Counted from the first letter of the stretch, positions 17,072-26,504 are shown. The stretch: DNA of 64,000 nucleotides from Geodermatophilus sp. DSM 45219 (GCF_900104025.1 NZ_FNIQ01000010.1:38918-102917), one strand, 5' to 3'. Program-made: numbers and translations. Notes: a model not told the origin generated them from the sequence alone.

Positions 17072-17103
17072 CCCCGGTGGCGAGCCCGAACGGCTCGCCG
17101 GGG
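17072..17103 (+). terminator. Hairpin after tRNA-Leu
   Basis: GGCGAGCC (17079-17086) pairs with GGCTCGCC (17092-17099), extended by a CCCC/GGGG helix across a small bulge. It starts 13 nt after the tRNA. The rest of the roughly 210 nt up to the GAF-ANTAR gene shows no open frame I would call real. Confidence 0.6.
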
Positions 17104-17273
17104 CGCCGTGCACACCGCTGCGGTCCAACGCTTCGGGCCGACGAGGGCGCTCGCCCCGCGGGAAGGGGGCGGCCCCGCTGCCCTCGGTTTCGAGCAGCGG
17201 GGCCTGGCCGCAGCGATCCCCCGGGAGATCACCGCGGCTGCTCATCGGGCGCCGGTCACCACGTCAGTGCGGG

Positions 17274-18002
17274 TCAGCGCTTCGGCGCTCGGAGCTCGCC
17301 GGTGTGGACCAGGTGGTCGGCGACGTCGCGGACCTTGGTGTTCGTGGTCATGGACGCGTGCGCCAGCAGCTGGAACGCCTGGTCAGCAGTGATCTTGTGG
17401 CGCTCCATGAGGATGCCCTTGGCCTGGTCGATCACGGCGCGGGAGTCCAGGGCGGCCTGCAGGTTCCCGACCATCTTCTGGGCGCCCTCGTACTCCTGCA
17501 TGTTGCCGATCGCCACGGCGGCGTACGGCGCGAAGCCCGTCGCGGTGGAGCGGCTCTCGTCGTCGAAGGCGCGCGCCTCGCGGGCGTAGATGTTGAGCGC
17601 CCCGGTGGTGCCGTCGTCGATGACCAGCGGCACCGACAGCGAACTGAGGTTGCCTCTCCCGGCGGCTCGACGCGCGTAGTCCGCCCACCGGTCCTCGATC
17701 CTGGTGTCCAGGATCTCGGTCAGCTCGCCGCTCGCGGCCGCGTGCAGGCACGGCCCCTGCCCTTGGCCGTACTGGACCTCGTCGAGGTCTGTCGCGAGCT
17801 GCCCGGTCGAGACGACGGTGACCGATCGTCGCGAGGTCATGATCAAGATGGACGCCTCCGGGTTCCCGGGCATCACCGACTTGGCCGTGTCGGCCACCGC
17901 CTGCAGCAACGACTGCATCGACATCTCGCGCAGCGTCAGGCGGCCCAGGCGCTCCAGCGCCTCTCCAGCTCCACCAGCGGACGACTGGTCGTCACTCGAC
18001 AT
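17274..18002 (-). CDS. GAF-ANTAR antiterminator regulator
   Basis: 242 residues. Residues about 20-165 are a GAF sensor domain (LLQAVADTAKSVMPGNPEAS, GQGQGPCLHAAASGELTEI, LSSLSVPLVIDDGTTGALNI). Residues about 180-235 are an ANTAR RNA-binding domain (ALDSRAVIDQAKGILMERH, then ITADQAFQLLAHAS). ANTAR proteins bind dual-hairpin RNAs and prevent termination. In actinobacteria this architecture is common and usually responds to a small molecule or to phosphorylation. The RNA targets are not evident in the window. Confidence 0.88.
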   Translation of the reverse strand: MSSDDQSSAGGAGEALERLGRLTLREMSMQSLLQAVADTAKSVMPGNPEASILIMTSRRSVTVVSTGQLATDLDEVQYGQGQGPCLHAAASGELTEILDTRIEDRWADYARRAAGRGNLSSLSVPLVIDDGTTGALNIYAREARAFDDESRSTATGFAPYAAVAIGNMQEYEGAQKMVGNLQAALDSRAVIDQAKGILMERHKITADQAFQLLAHASMTTNTKVRDVADHLVHTGELRAPKR

Positions 18003-18302
18003 GGGCGCACACTCCGGTCGGTAGTCGAACCGGGGCTCCCACCTCGGCGGCGTGGCCTCACGCTGGGGCCTCCGCGCTGCCCGCGCCGTCTCACCGGCGC
18101 GGCGTGGACGCGGCTTCTGCGCGTCTCGGTCGGACCCTACGCCTCGTGCGGCCGGACTGCTCCCTGTTCCGGCCCCTAGGCAGCGCGGGCCCCGGCCCAG
18201 GCGGATCCACCGACCTGGCCCGGGGGACGAGGGCCGCCACGGTCGGGCCGGCGGCTTCGGGACCGTCCTCCCTCTGTGACCCGGTCGGGTGCCCCGGCCG
18301 GG
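18003..18302. other. 300-nt region without a gene
   Basis: Upstream region of the minus-strand GAF-ANTAR gene. It holds one clear hairpin, CCGCGCCG / CGGCGCGG at 18081-18102 with a 6-nt loop. I see no credible open frame, tRNA or clear promoter. The hairpin could be an ANTAR-type RNA element but is single, not the expected pair. Confidence 0.4.
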
Positions 18303-19232
18303 TCAGCCGAGCCCGACGCGCAGCTCCAGGGCGGTCGATGGGCGCGTGGGGTCGTCGTCGTCCACCACGGCCAGCAGGTGCACCTCGCCGTCCCGCGCCG
18401 CGCGCAGCGCCAGCCCCTCCACCTTGGGCACGTGCGCATCGACCTCGGGGACGGCGGCGACGTCGAGCACCGTGTCGCCGTCGAGGAGCACCAGCGCGGC
18501 GGCCACCACGGGACCGTCGTCCACGGCGTTGGGCGTGTCCTCCGCGGCGGCGCTCACCAGCAGCCGGCCGTCGGGCAGCGCGATCGCGTCGGTGACCGCG
18601 AGCCCCACGCCCGCCACCTCACCGAGGTCGTAGACCCGCGGCTGCTCGACCGGCACCGCCCCGGCGGACCCGCGGCCCCCGCGGCCGAGGACGGCGTCGA
18701 CCAGCCCGGCCAGGGGGACGTCGACGCTGCCCGGGCGGACGCCGGCGGCCAGGTTGCCGCGGTTGAACCACCGCACGGTGCCGCCGTGCCGGCTGGCGCC
18801 CTCGAGGTTGAGCTGGCCCTCCGGGACGCCGAGCCGCTCGGCCACGAGCCCGTACAGCGGGGCCAGCTCGCCGGCCTGGACGACGGGGTGGCCGTCGACC
18901 AGCCGCACCAGCACGCCACGCGTACGCCGGTCCGTCGACCCCGAGCCGAGCAGCAGGACGGCCGGCTCGCCGTCCACCTCGGCCGGGCAGGCCACCTCGA
19001 GGTCGGGCTTGAGGCGCTTGGTCCCGGCCGCCTCGCTGAACCGGTCCAGACCCTCGACCGGGGGCAAGACGCGCACGGGGGTCACCGAGCCGTCCCGGAG
19101 CCAGGCGGCGGACGTCGCGTCGTCCTGCGCGACGAGCCAGCCCTCGCCCAGGGGCGCGATCGCCGAGGCCGCGGTGACCGGGGTCCCGTCGTCGAACCGG
19201 AGCGGACGCACGTCGCCCAGCGAGATCCGCAC
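18303..19232 (-). CDS. Conserved hypothetical, beta-propeller-like protein
   Basis: 309 residues without signal peptide. The sequence is built of short strand-turn units with repeated acidic turns (PLGEGWLVAQDDATSAAWLRDG, shown as PLGEGWLVAQ and DDATSAAWLRDG; DGEPAVLLLGSGSTDRR; ALPDGRLLVSAAAED; GEVHLLAVVDDDDP). NLEGASRHGGTVRWFNRG near residue 160 recalls the NxEG motif of esterase-like/phytase-like propellers, and VPKVEGLALRAARD gives a second EGLA motif. I infer a propeller fold, possibly a phosphoesterase-like enzyme, but the function is unknown. It is divergent from the DUF222 gene. Confidence 0.6.
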   Translation of the reverse strand: MRISLGDVRPLRFDDGTPVTAASAIAPLGEGWLVAQDDATSAAWLRDGSVTPVRVLPPVEGLDRFSEAAGTKRLKPDLEVACPAEVDGEPAVLLLGSGSTDRRTRGVLVRLVDGHPVVQAGELAPLYGLVAERLGVPEGQLNLEGASRHGGTVRWFNRGNLAAGVRPGSVDVPLAGLVDAVLGRGGRGSAGAVPVEQPRVYDLGEVAGVGLAVTDAIALPDGRLLVSAAAEDTPNAVDDGPVVAAALVLLDGDTVLDVAAVPEVDAHVPKVEGLALRAARDGEVHLLAVVDDDDPTRPSTALELRVGLG

Positions 19233-19300
19233 GGACCAACTCTGCCTGCACGCGCGGCGACCCGCGACCGGACTCGTCTTCGCTGGTCAGCGGCCGGAAA

Positions 19301-19323
19301 CTGTCGTACCCCCGGCCTAGGTT
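19301..19323 (+). promoter_or_regulatory. Putative promoter of the DUF222/HNH gene (leaderless)
   Basis: CTGTCGTAC (19301-19309), 8 nt, then TAGGTT (19318-19323). Layout and partial sequence match the actinobacterial DNA-damage promoter bound by PafBC (TTGTCRGTG-N8-TAnnnT), with the -35-like half only about half matched. A start 7 nt after the -10 falls on the ATG at 19330, so the mRNA would be leaderless; no ribosome binding site is present. Confidence 0.5.
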
Positions 19324-19329
19324 GGGGGC

Positions 19330-20913
19330 ATGTTCTTCGGCGGGGGGTTCGGGGTCGGGCTGACGGTGGCCGACCTGGCGCCGGCTGCCGTCGGTCCGCC
19401 GGTGGTCGGGTCGCCGGTGCTGGCCGAGGTGCTGCCGGTGTACGCCCGCACGGCGGCGGAGAAGGCCGCGGAGCTGGAGCGGGTGCAGCGGGTCAAGGCC
19501 GAGCTGGCCGCCTACGAGGTCGAGTTGGTCGCCGCGTTCGCCGCCGACCGCCCCGACACCCTCGACCGCCAACCCGGCCAGCGGGGTGCGGCCGCCGGCG
19601 CGGGGGACGGCTCGGTGCCCGGCCCCGGTGCGCCCGCCGGGGTGAGTGAGTTCTTCGCCGACGAGCTGGCGCTGGTACTCAACTGCTCCCGGACGGCGGC
19701 CAGCGTGCTGGCCGAGCACGCCTCCACCCTCACCGGCACGCTGCGCGCCACGCTGGCCGCGCTCGCGCAGGGCCGGCTGGACTGGTCCCGCGCCCGCACC
19801 ATCGCCGAGGAACTCGGCGACAAGGTGCGCGGCACCCACCCGCAGGTGCTCGCCGCAGTCGAGGCCGCGGTGCTGCCCGAGGCGATGTCGCTGTCGGTGC
19901 GCCGGCTGCGGGACCGGCTGCGCGCCGAGCTGGCCGCCCGCGACGCCGCCGCGGTCGACCGGGCCCGGGCGCGCGCCCAACGCGCGGTCGACGTGCGCCG
20001 CCGCCCGGCCGCCGACGGGGTCAGCGAGCTGGTCGCCGGGATGACCGACGAGCTCGCCGCCGCCTGCCAGACGGTGATCGACGACCTCGCGCGGCGGGCC
20101 AAGACCGCCGGTGACGCCCGCCCGATCGGGATGCTGCGCTCCGGCGTGCTGGCCGACCTGATCCTGCGCCCCTGGGCCGCACCGGACCCGGTGGCCGCGC
20201 ACCTGGAGGTGCAGGTGCCCCTCGGCGCCCTCACGCCCGACCGGTTCCTGGCCGCCGGCTCGCCCGTGCTCCCGGCCCTTGCGCGGCCCGGCGCGGTCGC
20301 GCAGCCCACCGGGGCGGTGGCCGGGGTGCCGATCACCGCCGCCCACGTCCGCGACCTGCTCGCCCAGCTCGACGCGATCGGCCTGCAGGCCCCGCCCGGC
20401 GGGACGCTGCAGTTCTCGTTCACCGACGACCGCGGCGCGCTGACCGCGGTGGCCACCCTGCGCGAGCTGCGCGCCGCCGCCCGCCGCGGCTGCCCCACCC
20501 ACCCCGAAGCCGGCTGCGGCTGCCCGGTCATCGGCCGGCCACCGCCGACCGGCGCCTACCCCCCCACCCCCGCCCAGCAGCGGTTCCTCCGCACCCGGGA
20601 CCGCACCTGCCGCCACCCCGGCTGCACCAACAAAGCGGTGTGGGCCGACGCCGACCACGTCATCCCCCACGCCCAGGGCGGCGCGACCGACTGCGCCAAC
20701 CTGTGCTGCCTGTGCCGCCGCCACCACCGGCTCAAGACCTTCGCCCCCGGCTGGACCCACACCATCACCCCCGACGGGCTCCTCACCGTCACCACCCCGA
20801 GCGGGGTCACCCGCACCAGCCGGCCACCCGGCCTGCACCTCACCGGCCCCCGCGTGCTCACCCGCCCACCCGACCAGCCACCCGACCCCACCGACGACCC
20901 ACCACCCTTCTAG
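19330..20913 (+). CDS. DUF222 and HNH endonuclease-domain protein (13E12-like)
   Basis: 527 residues. The N-terminal DUF222 part (residues about 30-330) is helical and Ala/Arg-rich with FFADELALVLNCSRTAASVL and RLDWSRARTIAEELGDK. The C-terminal HNH domain (residues about 415-475) has CRHPGCTNKAVWADADHVIP, ANLCCLCRRHHRLKTF, with zinc-binding cysteines and the catalytic His of DADHV. The tail is Pro/Thr-rich. Such proteins are multicopy in actinobacteria and often damage-inducible. Nuclease activity is plausible but unproven for the family. No intein or transposon neighbours are seen. Confidence 0.88.
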   Translation: MFFGGGFGVGLTVADLAPAAVGPPVVGSPVLAEVLPVYARTAAEKAAELERVQRVKAELAAYEVELVAAFAADRPDTLDRQPGQRGAAAGAGDGSVPGPGAPAGVSEFFADELALVLNCSRTAASVLAEHASTLTGTLRATLAALAQGRLDWSRARTIAEELGDKVRGTHPQVLAAVEAAVLPEAMSLSVRRLRDRLRAELAARDAAAVDRARARAQRAVDVRRRPAADGVSELVAGMTDELAAACQTVIDDLARRAKTAGDARPIGMLRSGVLADLILRPWAAPDPVAAHLEVQVPLGALTPDRFLAAGSPVLPALARPGAVAQPTGAVAGVPITAAHVRDLLAQLDAIGLQAPPGGTLQFSFTDDRGALTAVATLRELRAAARRGCPTHPEAGCGCPVIGRPPPTGAYPPTPAQQRFLRTRDRTCRHPGCTNKAVWADADHVIPHAQGGATDCANLCCLCRRHHRLKTFAPGWTHTITPDGLLTVTTPSGVTRTSRPPGLHLTGPRVLTRPPDQPPDPTDDPPPF

Positions 20914-21091
20914 GGCTCGCGACGCGAGGAGAATCACAGCACCGCGTCGTCGCTGTTCAGCGGCTTGCTGAGCGTGAGCAGGGCCGGACGCCCGCGACAG
21001 GACCCGTAGCCTGGGAGAGCAGGCCTGCCGCGCACCGCTGCCCCGGCCGGGCCGCCCCTTCCCCTGCACGTCATCGACCCCGCCGGAGCTC

Positions 21092-21901
21092 ATGACCTCG
21101 CCACGCCCCGAGACGACCGATCGACCCGAACAGCCCGAGGAGAAGCCGCAGGGCGCCCAGCTGAGCGCCACCCAGGTGGCGGCCGGTGCCCTGGCCGCGG
21201 TGTCCTCCGCGGTGGTGGCCTCCTTCTTCGGCCTCGCCGGCACGCTCATCGGCGCCGCGCTGGCCAGCGTGATCAGCACCGTCAGCGCTGCCCTCTACAG
21301 CAACTCCCTGCAGAAGACCAACGAGCGATTGCGCCAGGCTCGCAGCCAGCTGACCGGGAAGCAGGCCAGGGTCGAGGAGACCCGGGTCCAGGAGGCCCCG
21401 GCCGCGACCCCGGTGACCCAGGTCCTGCCGGCCCACCTCGACCCGCGCCGCGCGCCGGCGCGGAAGGCCCGGCCGCGGTGGACCAGGGTGGCCGTCTACG
21501 CCGCCGCCGTCTTCGTCCTCGCCATGGGGATCGTGACCGGCATCGAGCTGATCGGGCAGCGGCCGGTGTCGGCACTCGTCGGCGACACCGAGACCGCCCG
21601 GACGACGACCATCGGCGCGATCACCAACACCTCGTCGTCCACCGAGGAGCAGGACGAGGGTGACCCCTCGACCCCGACGTCCCCCACCACCACCGCGCCG
21701 GCCACCGCGACCGACGCCCCGGCGCCCGAGGACGGGTCGACGTCGGAGGACGAGGACGCCGAGGAGACCGGCTCGGCGACGCCGACGCGGACCTCCGAGG
21801 CCGAGCCCACGACCGGGAGCGAGCCCACCGAGGCCCCGGACGAGTCGTCCGAGGAGGCGGTGGAGGACGAGCCGGCGCCCGCGGCCGAACCGACCGGCTG
21901 A
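21092..21901 (+). CDS. Membrane protein with Ser/Thr/Glu-rich extracellular tail
   Basis: 269 residues. A hydrophobic hairpin at about 25-70 (AAGALAAVSSAVVASFFGL, GTLIGAALASVISTVSAAL), a basic cytoplasmic linker with likely coiled coil (LQKTNERLRQARSQL), a third transmembrane helix at about 130-150 (VAVYAAAVFVLAMGIVTGIEL), then about 100 residues of low-complexity Ser/Thr/Pro/Glu sequence. The tail is probably exported and may be glycosylated. Function unknown. The start is ATG 21092 with GGAG upstream. A strong terminator follows. Confidence 0.65.
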   Translation: MTSPRPETTDRPEQPEEKPQGAQLSATQVAAGALAAVSSAVVASFFGLAGTLIGAALASVISTVSAALYSNSLQKTNERLRQARSQLTGKQARVEETRVQEAPAATPVTQVLPAHLDPRRAPARKARPRWTRVAVYAAAVFVLAMGIVTGIELIGQRPVSALVGDTETARTTTIGAITNTSSSTEEQDEGDPSTPTSPTTTAPATATDAPAPEDGSTSEDEDAEETGSATPTRTSEAEPTTGSEPTEAPDESSEEAVEDEPAPAAEPTG

Positions 21902-21911
21902 CCCCACCACG

Positions 21912-21955
21912 ACGACGCCCGCGGCCCCGGTGAGAACCGGGGCCGCGGGCGTCGT
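21912..21955. terminator. Bidirectional terminator between convergent genes
   Basis: A perfect 19-bp stem (21912-21930 with 21937-21955; arms begin ACGACGCCCG and end CGGGCGTCGT) with loop TGAGAA. It lies between the membrane protein gene and the convergent GGDEF-EAL gene and can serve both. It differs in sequence and design from the repeated hairpin family. Confidence 0.85.
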
Positions 21956-21968
21956 GGCACGTGCCGGC

Positions 21969-23966
21969 TCAGATCCGGACGGCGACCCTCGCGTCGAACC
22001 AGGCCTCCAGCTGCTCGGCCGCCATCGGCCGGCCGATGTGGTGGCCCTGCGCCACGTCGCAGCCCATCTCACCGAGGCGCTGGCAGGTGGCCTCGTCCTC
22101 GACGCCCTCCGCCACGGTCGTCAGCCCGAGGTTGTGCCCCAGCTCGAGCACCGACCGCACGATCAGCGCGTCGCTCGGGTCCGCCGCCATCGACGCGACC
22201 AGGGAGCGGTCGATCTTCACCCGGTGCACCGGCAGGTCCTTGAGCTGGGCCAGCGAGGTGTAGCCGGCGCCGAAGTCGTCGATCGACAGCGTCACGCCGC
22301 GCTCGGCGAGCTCGCCGAGGATCCGCCGGGCCCGGTCCGGGTCGGCCGTGATCGCGCTCTCGGTGACCTCCAGCTCCAGGCAGGACGCGGGCAGCCGCCA
22401 GTGCGCGAGCAGTTCGGCCACCTCGGCGACGAAGTGCTCGTCGTGCAGGTTGCGGGCCGAGACGTTGACCGCCACACCGAGCAGCCGGCCGGCGTCCCGC
22501 CACCGGGCGCACTGCTCCAGCGCCGCGTCGATGACGTAACGGGTCAGCGGCTCGATGAGCGGCGTGCGCTCGGCGAGCGGGATGAACTCCCCCGGCGGGA
22601 TCAGGCCGCGCTCCGGGTGTTGCCAGCGCACCAGCGCCTCCACACCGCACACGCGCGCGCCGGGCAGTGTGATTTTCGGCTGGAAGTGGAGGACCAGCTC
22701 ACGGTTGTCGATCGCCCGGCGCAGCTGGCCGAGCAGACCCAGCCGCTCGGGGCTGTGGTCGTTGAGCGAGGGGTTGTAGACGCACACGCCCAGCCCCCGG
22801 TCCTTGGCCGAGTACATGGCGATGTCGGCGTTCTGCAGGAGCGACTCGAGGTCGTCCCCGTGCCTGCCCGACAGCGCGATGCCGATGCTCGCGTCGACGT
22901 CCAGGGAGATGCCCTCGACCGCGATGGGCGCCTCCATGGCGGCCAGCGCCCGGACCGCCAGCTGCTGGGCGGATTCCTCGTCGACCACGTGCGGCAGCAG
23001 GACGGCGAACTCGTCGCCGCCGAGCCGGGCCACCGTGTCGCTGCCGCGGACCGTGGCGCGCAGGCGGTCGGACACCGCCTGCAGGACGACGTCGCCGTAG
23101 GCGTGACCCAGGGTGTCGTTGATCTCCTTGAACCGGTCCAGGTCGATGAGCATCAGGGCCACCGTCCCGGTGCCGGCGTCCGCCAGTGCCGCCTCGCCCT
23201 GCTGGTGCAGCAGCGTGCGGTTGGGCAGGCCGGTCAGCGCGTCGTGCAGGGCCTGCTGCCGGTTGCGCTCGGCCTGTGCCACGGTCTCGCGGCGGCTGCG
23301 GCTGAGCACCGAGGTGAACCAGGCGACGAGGGCGAGTCCGGCCCCGAAGGCCACCGGCGTCGCCACGAGCAGGACCCGCTGGACCTCCTCCACGAAGGCC
23401 AGCGCCTCGCCGACCCGCTCCCAGTGCTGGGTGGCCTCGCCCCGGACCAACGTCGCGAGCGCGTCGTAGTGGGGATCGACGTACACCTCCTCGAACCGCT
23501 CGGCGGTCCGGGGGCTCTGCCCGGTGGCGACCACCAGCTGGTCGACGGCGAACTCGTACCGGGCGTGCAGCCGCAGCCACTCGCCGGTCCGGTCGGTGTG
23601 ACCGGCCCCCGCGACGGTGCCCATCTCCTCGATCGCGTCGCGGGTGGCCGCGCCGGCCGCGTCGAACGCGGTGCGCGACCAGTTCTCCGGTTCGACCGTC
23701 AGCTGGTCGACGAGGGTCTCCTGGAGCAGCAGCGAACGCTCCACCTGCTCCGACCACTTCGACACCGCGGCGCTCTGCTGGGCCTCCGCCGAGGCCCGTG
23801 CGTTCGTCACCGCGGCGGTCACCGAGAAGGCCGTGAGCACGAGCAGGACCGCGACCAGACCGGCGCTCGCGGCGTGCGTGGACAGCCGGACGGGGGCGCC
23901 CCGCCGCACGCGGGTCACCGGCTCACGTGGTGAGCCGGGCGTGAGGAGCCAACGGCTGCGCTGCAT
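21969..23966 (-). CDS. Membrane-bound GGDEF-EAL protein (c-di-GMP turnover)
   Basis: About 665 residues. Two transmembrane helices (about 30-50 and 205-225) flank a periplasm-like four-helix sensor region. A GGDEF domain follows (residues about 245-405) with an intact RLGGDEFAVLLPHV site. Then comes an EAL domain (about 410-660) with VEALVRWQHPERG, NVSARNL, LELEVTES, SIDDFGAGYTSL, VKIDRSLV and VAEGVED all intact. Both synthesis and hydrolysis of c-di-GMP are therefore possible. ATG 23966 is preceded by GAGGGA; GTG 23993 is an alternative. Confidence 0.92.
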   Translation of the reverse strand: MQRSRWLLTPGSPREPVTRVRRGAPVRLSTHAASAGLVAVLLVLTAFSVTAAVTNARASAEAQQSAAVSKWSEQVERSLLLQETLVDQLTVEPENWSRTAFDAAGAATRDAIEEMGTVAGAGHTDRTGEWLRLHARYEFAVDQLVVATGQSPRTAERFEEVYVDPHYDALATLVRGEATQHWERVGEALAFVEEVQRVLLVATPVAFGAGLALVAWFTSVLSRSRRETVAQAERNRQQALHDALTGLPNRTLLHQQGEAALADAGTGTVALMLIDLDRFKEINDTLGHAYGDVVLQAVSDRLRATVRGSDTVARLGGDEFAVLLPHVVDEESAQQLAVRALAAMEAPIAVEGISLDVDASIGIALSGRHGDDLESLLQNADIAMYSAKDRGLGVCVYNPSLNDHSPERLGLLGQLRRAIDNRELVLHFQPKITLPGARVCGVEALVRWQHPERGLIPPGEFIPLAERTPLIEPLTRYVIDAALEQCARWRDAGRLLGVAVNVSARNLHDEHFVAEVAELLAHWRLPASCLELEVTESAITADPDRARRILGELAERGVTLSIDDFGAGYTSLAQLKDLPVHRVKIDRSLVASMAADPSDALIVRSVLELGHNLGLTTVAEGVEDEATCQRLGEMGCDVAQGHHIGRPMAAEQLEAWFDARVAVRI

Positions 23967-24083
23967 CGTCCCTCGTCGTGGCCGCACCCGCACGACGCGG
24001 GTGACAGCAGGGGGATCGGGTGCCCGGGCACGTCGGTGCAGCCCGGAGCCGCGCCTGCCCCTCCAAGGGGTGAGGGAGGGCGG

Positions 24084-24698
24084 TCAGGACCGGCCGACGA
24101 GCTCCGCGACCAGCGGGACGAGCGCGGCGAAGGCCTGCCCGCGGTGGCTGCGGGCGTCCTTCTCCTCGGCGGTGAGCTCGGCCGCCGTGCGGTCCAGCCC
24201 GTCGGGCAGGAACACCGGGTCGTAGCCGAAGCCGTTGCCGCCCCGCGCCTCGCGGACCACCTGTCCCCGCCAGGACCGCTCGATCACCCGCTCGGCGCCG
24301 TCGGGCGTCACGACCGCGGCCGCGCAGACGAACGCGCCACCACGCCGCTCGTCGGGCACGTCGGCCAGCTGGCCGAGCAGCAGGGCCGTGTTCGCCGCGT
24401 CGTCCCCGTGCCGGCCCGACCACCGCGCGGACAGGACGCCGGGCATCCCGTTGAGCGCGTCGACGGTCAGTCCGGAGTCGTCGGCGACCGCGGGCAGCCC
24501 GGTGTGGCGGACCGCCTCACGCGCCTTGAGCAGCGCGTTCTCGGCGAACGTCGCCCCGGTCTCCGGTGCCTCCGGGTACTCCGGCACGTCGCGGAGGCCG
24601 ACCACGGCGACCCCGGGGACGGCGCTGCGCAGCAGCCGCTGCAGCTCGGCCAGCTTGCCGGGGTTGCGGGTGGCCAGCAGCAGCCGCCGGTCGCTCAT
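24084..24698 (-). CDS. rdgB: XTP/dITP diphosphatase (RdgB/HAM1)
   Basis: 204-residue house-cleaning pyrophosphatase that hydrolyses dITP, XTP and ITP to monophosphates, keeping deaminated purines out of DNA. Signature motifs: [14 protein letters not shown] at the N-terminus, [30 protein letters not shown] (metal-binding DDSG), [25 protein letters not shown], and the C-terminal [10 protein letters not shown]. It overlaps rph by 4 nt, the usual actinobacterial rph-rdgB pair. Confidence 0.95.
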   Translation of the reverse strand: MSDRRLLLATRNPGKLAELQRLLRSAVPGVAVVGLRDVPEYPEAPETGATFAENALLKAREAVRHTGLPAVADDSGLTVDALNGMPGVLSARWSGRHGDDAANTALLLGQLADVPDERRGGAFVCAAAVVTPDGAERVIERSWRGQVVREARGGNGFGYDPVFLPDGLDRTAAELTAEEKDARSHRGQAFAALVPLVAELVGRS

Positions 24699-25447
24699 CG
24701 GGCGCCGGCCCGCTGCAGCGCCTCGGCCTGGATCCGGGTCAGCTCGGCGCAGCCGCCGACGGCGAGGTCGAGCAGCGCGTCGAGCGTGCCGCGGTCGAAG
24801 ACGCCGTTCTCGGCGGTGCCCTGCACCTCGACGAAGCTGCCGTCGCCGGTGCAGACGACGTTCATGTCGGTGCCGGCGCGCACGTCCTCCTCGTAAGCCA
24901 GGTCCAGCCGCGGCTGTCCGTCGACCACGCCCACGCTGACCGCGGCCACCGACTGCAGCACCGCGCCGGGCCGGACCAGCTTCTTCCGCTCCCCCAGCCA
25001 GGAGACGGCGTCGGCCAGGGCCACGTAGGCGCCGGTGATCGCCGCGGTCCGGGTGCCGCCGTCGGCCTGCAGCACGTCGCAGTCGATGGCCACGCTGTTC
25101 TCCCCCAGCGCCGCGAGGTCGATCGACGCGCGCAGCGAGCGGCCGATGAGCCGGCTGATCTCGTGCGTGCGCCCGCCGATGCGGCCCTTGACCGACTCGC
25201 GGTCACCGCGGGTGTGCGTGGCGCGCGGCAGCATCGCGTACTCCGCGGTGACCCAACCCAGGCCCGAGCCCTTGCGCCACCGCGGGACCCCCTCGGTGAC
25301 GCTGGCCGCGCACAGCACCCGGGTGCGGCCGAACTCGACCAGCACCGAGCCCTCGGCGTGGTCCAGCCAGTTGCGGGTGATCGTCACGGGACGGAGCTGG
25401 TCGGCCGCCCGGCCGTCGGGGCGCGGGCTCGCGGCTGCTGCGGTCAC
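24695..25447 (-). CDS. rph: Ribonuclease PH
   Basis: 250-residue phosphorolytic 3'-5' exoribonuclease that trims tRNA 3' ends. Motifs: [91 protein letters not shown] and VDLNYEEDxxA-like [19 protein letters not shown] 25447 gives the standard start; the longer open frame to 26098 is antisense to the YjbQ and peroxiredoxin genes. Confidence 0.95.
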   Translation of the reverse strand: MTAAAASPRPDGRAADQLRPVTITRNWLDHAEGSVLVEFGRTRVLCAASVTEGVPRWRKGSGLGWVTAEYAMLPRATHTRGDRESVKGRIGGRTHEISRLIGRSLRASIDLAALGENSVAIDCDVLQADGGTRTAAITGAYVALADAVSWLGERKKLVRPGAVLQSVAAVSVGVVDGQPRLDLAYEEDVRAGTDMNVVCTGDGSFVEVQGTAENGVFDRGTLDALLDLAVGGCAELTRIQAEALQRAGAR

Positions 25448-25507
25448 GTGCGCCGACAGTAGTGCGCGCTCCGAGTGCCGTCCGGTCCGCCTGGGCAGGA
25501 CCCCGCC

Positions 25508-25912
25508 GTGCGATCGGAGCTGCGAGAGATCCGGACCGGCGGCGCGCCCACGGTGGTCGACCTGACCGACGAGTGCGCCGAGTTCGTGCGAGGCGAGGCC
25601 GACGGCCTGCTGCACGTCTTCGTGCCGCACGCGACGGCGGGCGTGGCGGTCATCGAGACCGGCGCGGGCAGCGACGAGGACCTGCTGGCCCAGCTCGACG
25701 TGCTGCTCCCCCGGGACGAGCGCTGGCGGCACCGGCACGGCAGCCCGGGCCACGGCCGCGACCACGTGCTGCCGGCGTTCGTGCCACCGCACGCCAGCAT
25801 CCCGGTGGTCGAGGGCCGCCTGCAGCTGGGCACCTGGCAGCGGGTCTGCCTGGTCGACACCAACACCGACAACCCGGAGCGGCAGGTCCGGCTGTCGTTC
25901 CTGGCGGGGTGA
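25508..25912 (+). CDS. YjbQ family protein (UPF0047)
   Basis: 134 residues. [77 protein letters not shown] and [17 protein letters not shown] are the family blocks. His in [10 protein letters not shown] and the later HGSPGHG/H pair form the conserved pocket. YjbQ can replace ThiE in thiamine phosphate synthesis in vitro, but its real role is unclear. GTG 25508 fits family length; GTG 25475 adds 11 residues. It diverges from rph. Confidence 0.85.
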   Translation: MRSELREIRTGGAPTVVDLTDECAEFVRGEADGLLHVFVPHATAGVAVIETGAGSDEDLLAQLDVLLPRDERWRHRHGSPGHGRDHVLPAFVPPHASIPVVEGRLQLGTWQRVCLVDTNTDNPERQVRLSFLAG

Positions 25913-26003
25913 ACCGCCCGGCGCGCCGACCGCGCCCGCCGGCTGACCCGCCGGGGGGACCGCACGTGGAAGTGGACGGGTCGCGCACGGCAGGATGCCG
26001 GTC

Positions 26004-26504
26004 ATGACCGACACCGACAGCGGCCTCGACACGGCCCCCGTCCGCCTGTCCCCGGGCGATCTCGCGCCGGAGTTCACGCTGCCCGACGCCGACGGCAACC
26101 CGGTGTCGCTCAGCGCGTACCGCGGCCGCCGGGTGATCGTCTACTGCTACCCCGCGGCGATGACCCCCGGGTGCACGACGCAGGCCGTCGACTTCACCTC
26201 CTCCGCCGGCGACCTGGCCGAGGCGGGGCTGGACATCATCGGCATCTCCCCCGACCCGCCGGAGAAGCTGCTGCGGTTCCGCGAGAAGGAGGGCCTGCGG
26301 ATCACCCTGCTCTCCGACCCCGAGAAGCGGGTGCTCGCCGCCTACGGCGCGTACGGGACCAAGAAGCTGTACGGCAAGGAGGTCGTCGGCGTCATCCGGT
26401 CGACCTTCGTCGTCGACGCCGAGGGCCGCATCGAGAAGGCCGGCTACAACGTCAAGGCCACCGGGCACGTCGCGAAGCTGCGCCGCGACCTCGGCCTGGA
26501 CTGA
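26004..26504 (+). CDS. Bcp/PrxQ-type peroxiredoxin
   Basis: 166 residues, thioredoxin fold. [40 protein letters not shown] with the peroxidatic Cys in TPGCTT, and [20 protein letters not shown] at the C-terminus. It reduces hydroperoxides using thioredoxin. The resolving Cys usually five residues after the first (CTxQAC) is Val here (CTTQAV), so it is a one-Cys-type Bcp or uses another partner. ATG 26004 with AGGAT upstream is preferred to ATG 25995. A partial hairpin element (GGACCCCTGC) follows the stop. Confidence 0.88.
   Translation: MTDTDSGLDTAPVRLSPGDLAPEFTLPDADGNPVSLSAYRGRRVIVYCYPAAMTPGCTTQAVDFTSSAGDLAEAGLDIIGISPDPPEKLLRFREKEGLRITLLSDPEKRVLAAYGAYGTKKLYGKEVVGVIRSTFVVDAEGRIEKAGYNVKATGHVAKLRRDLGLD

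Noticed and set aside
18081..18102. ANTAR dual-hairpin target
   Set aside because: A single hairpin only; ANTAR targets have two hexaloop hairpins with conserved A1 and G4 loop bases, not seen.
18619..21279. 886-residue minus-strand open frame
   Set aside because: Antisense to the DUF222/HNH gene with its clear HNH motif; Gly/Arg-rich, no family pattern.
24055..24083. Hairpin copy downstream of rdgB
   Set aside because: A small CCCCT-CCA-AGGGG hairpin exists, but it lacks the family core and ends.
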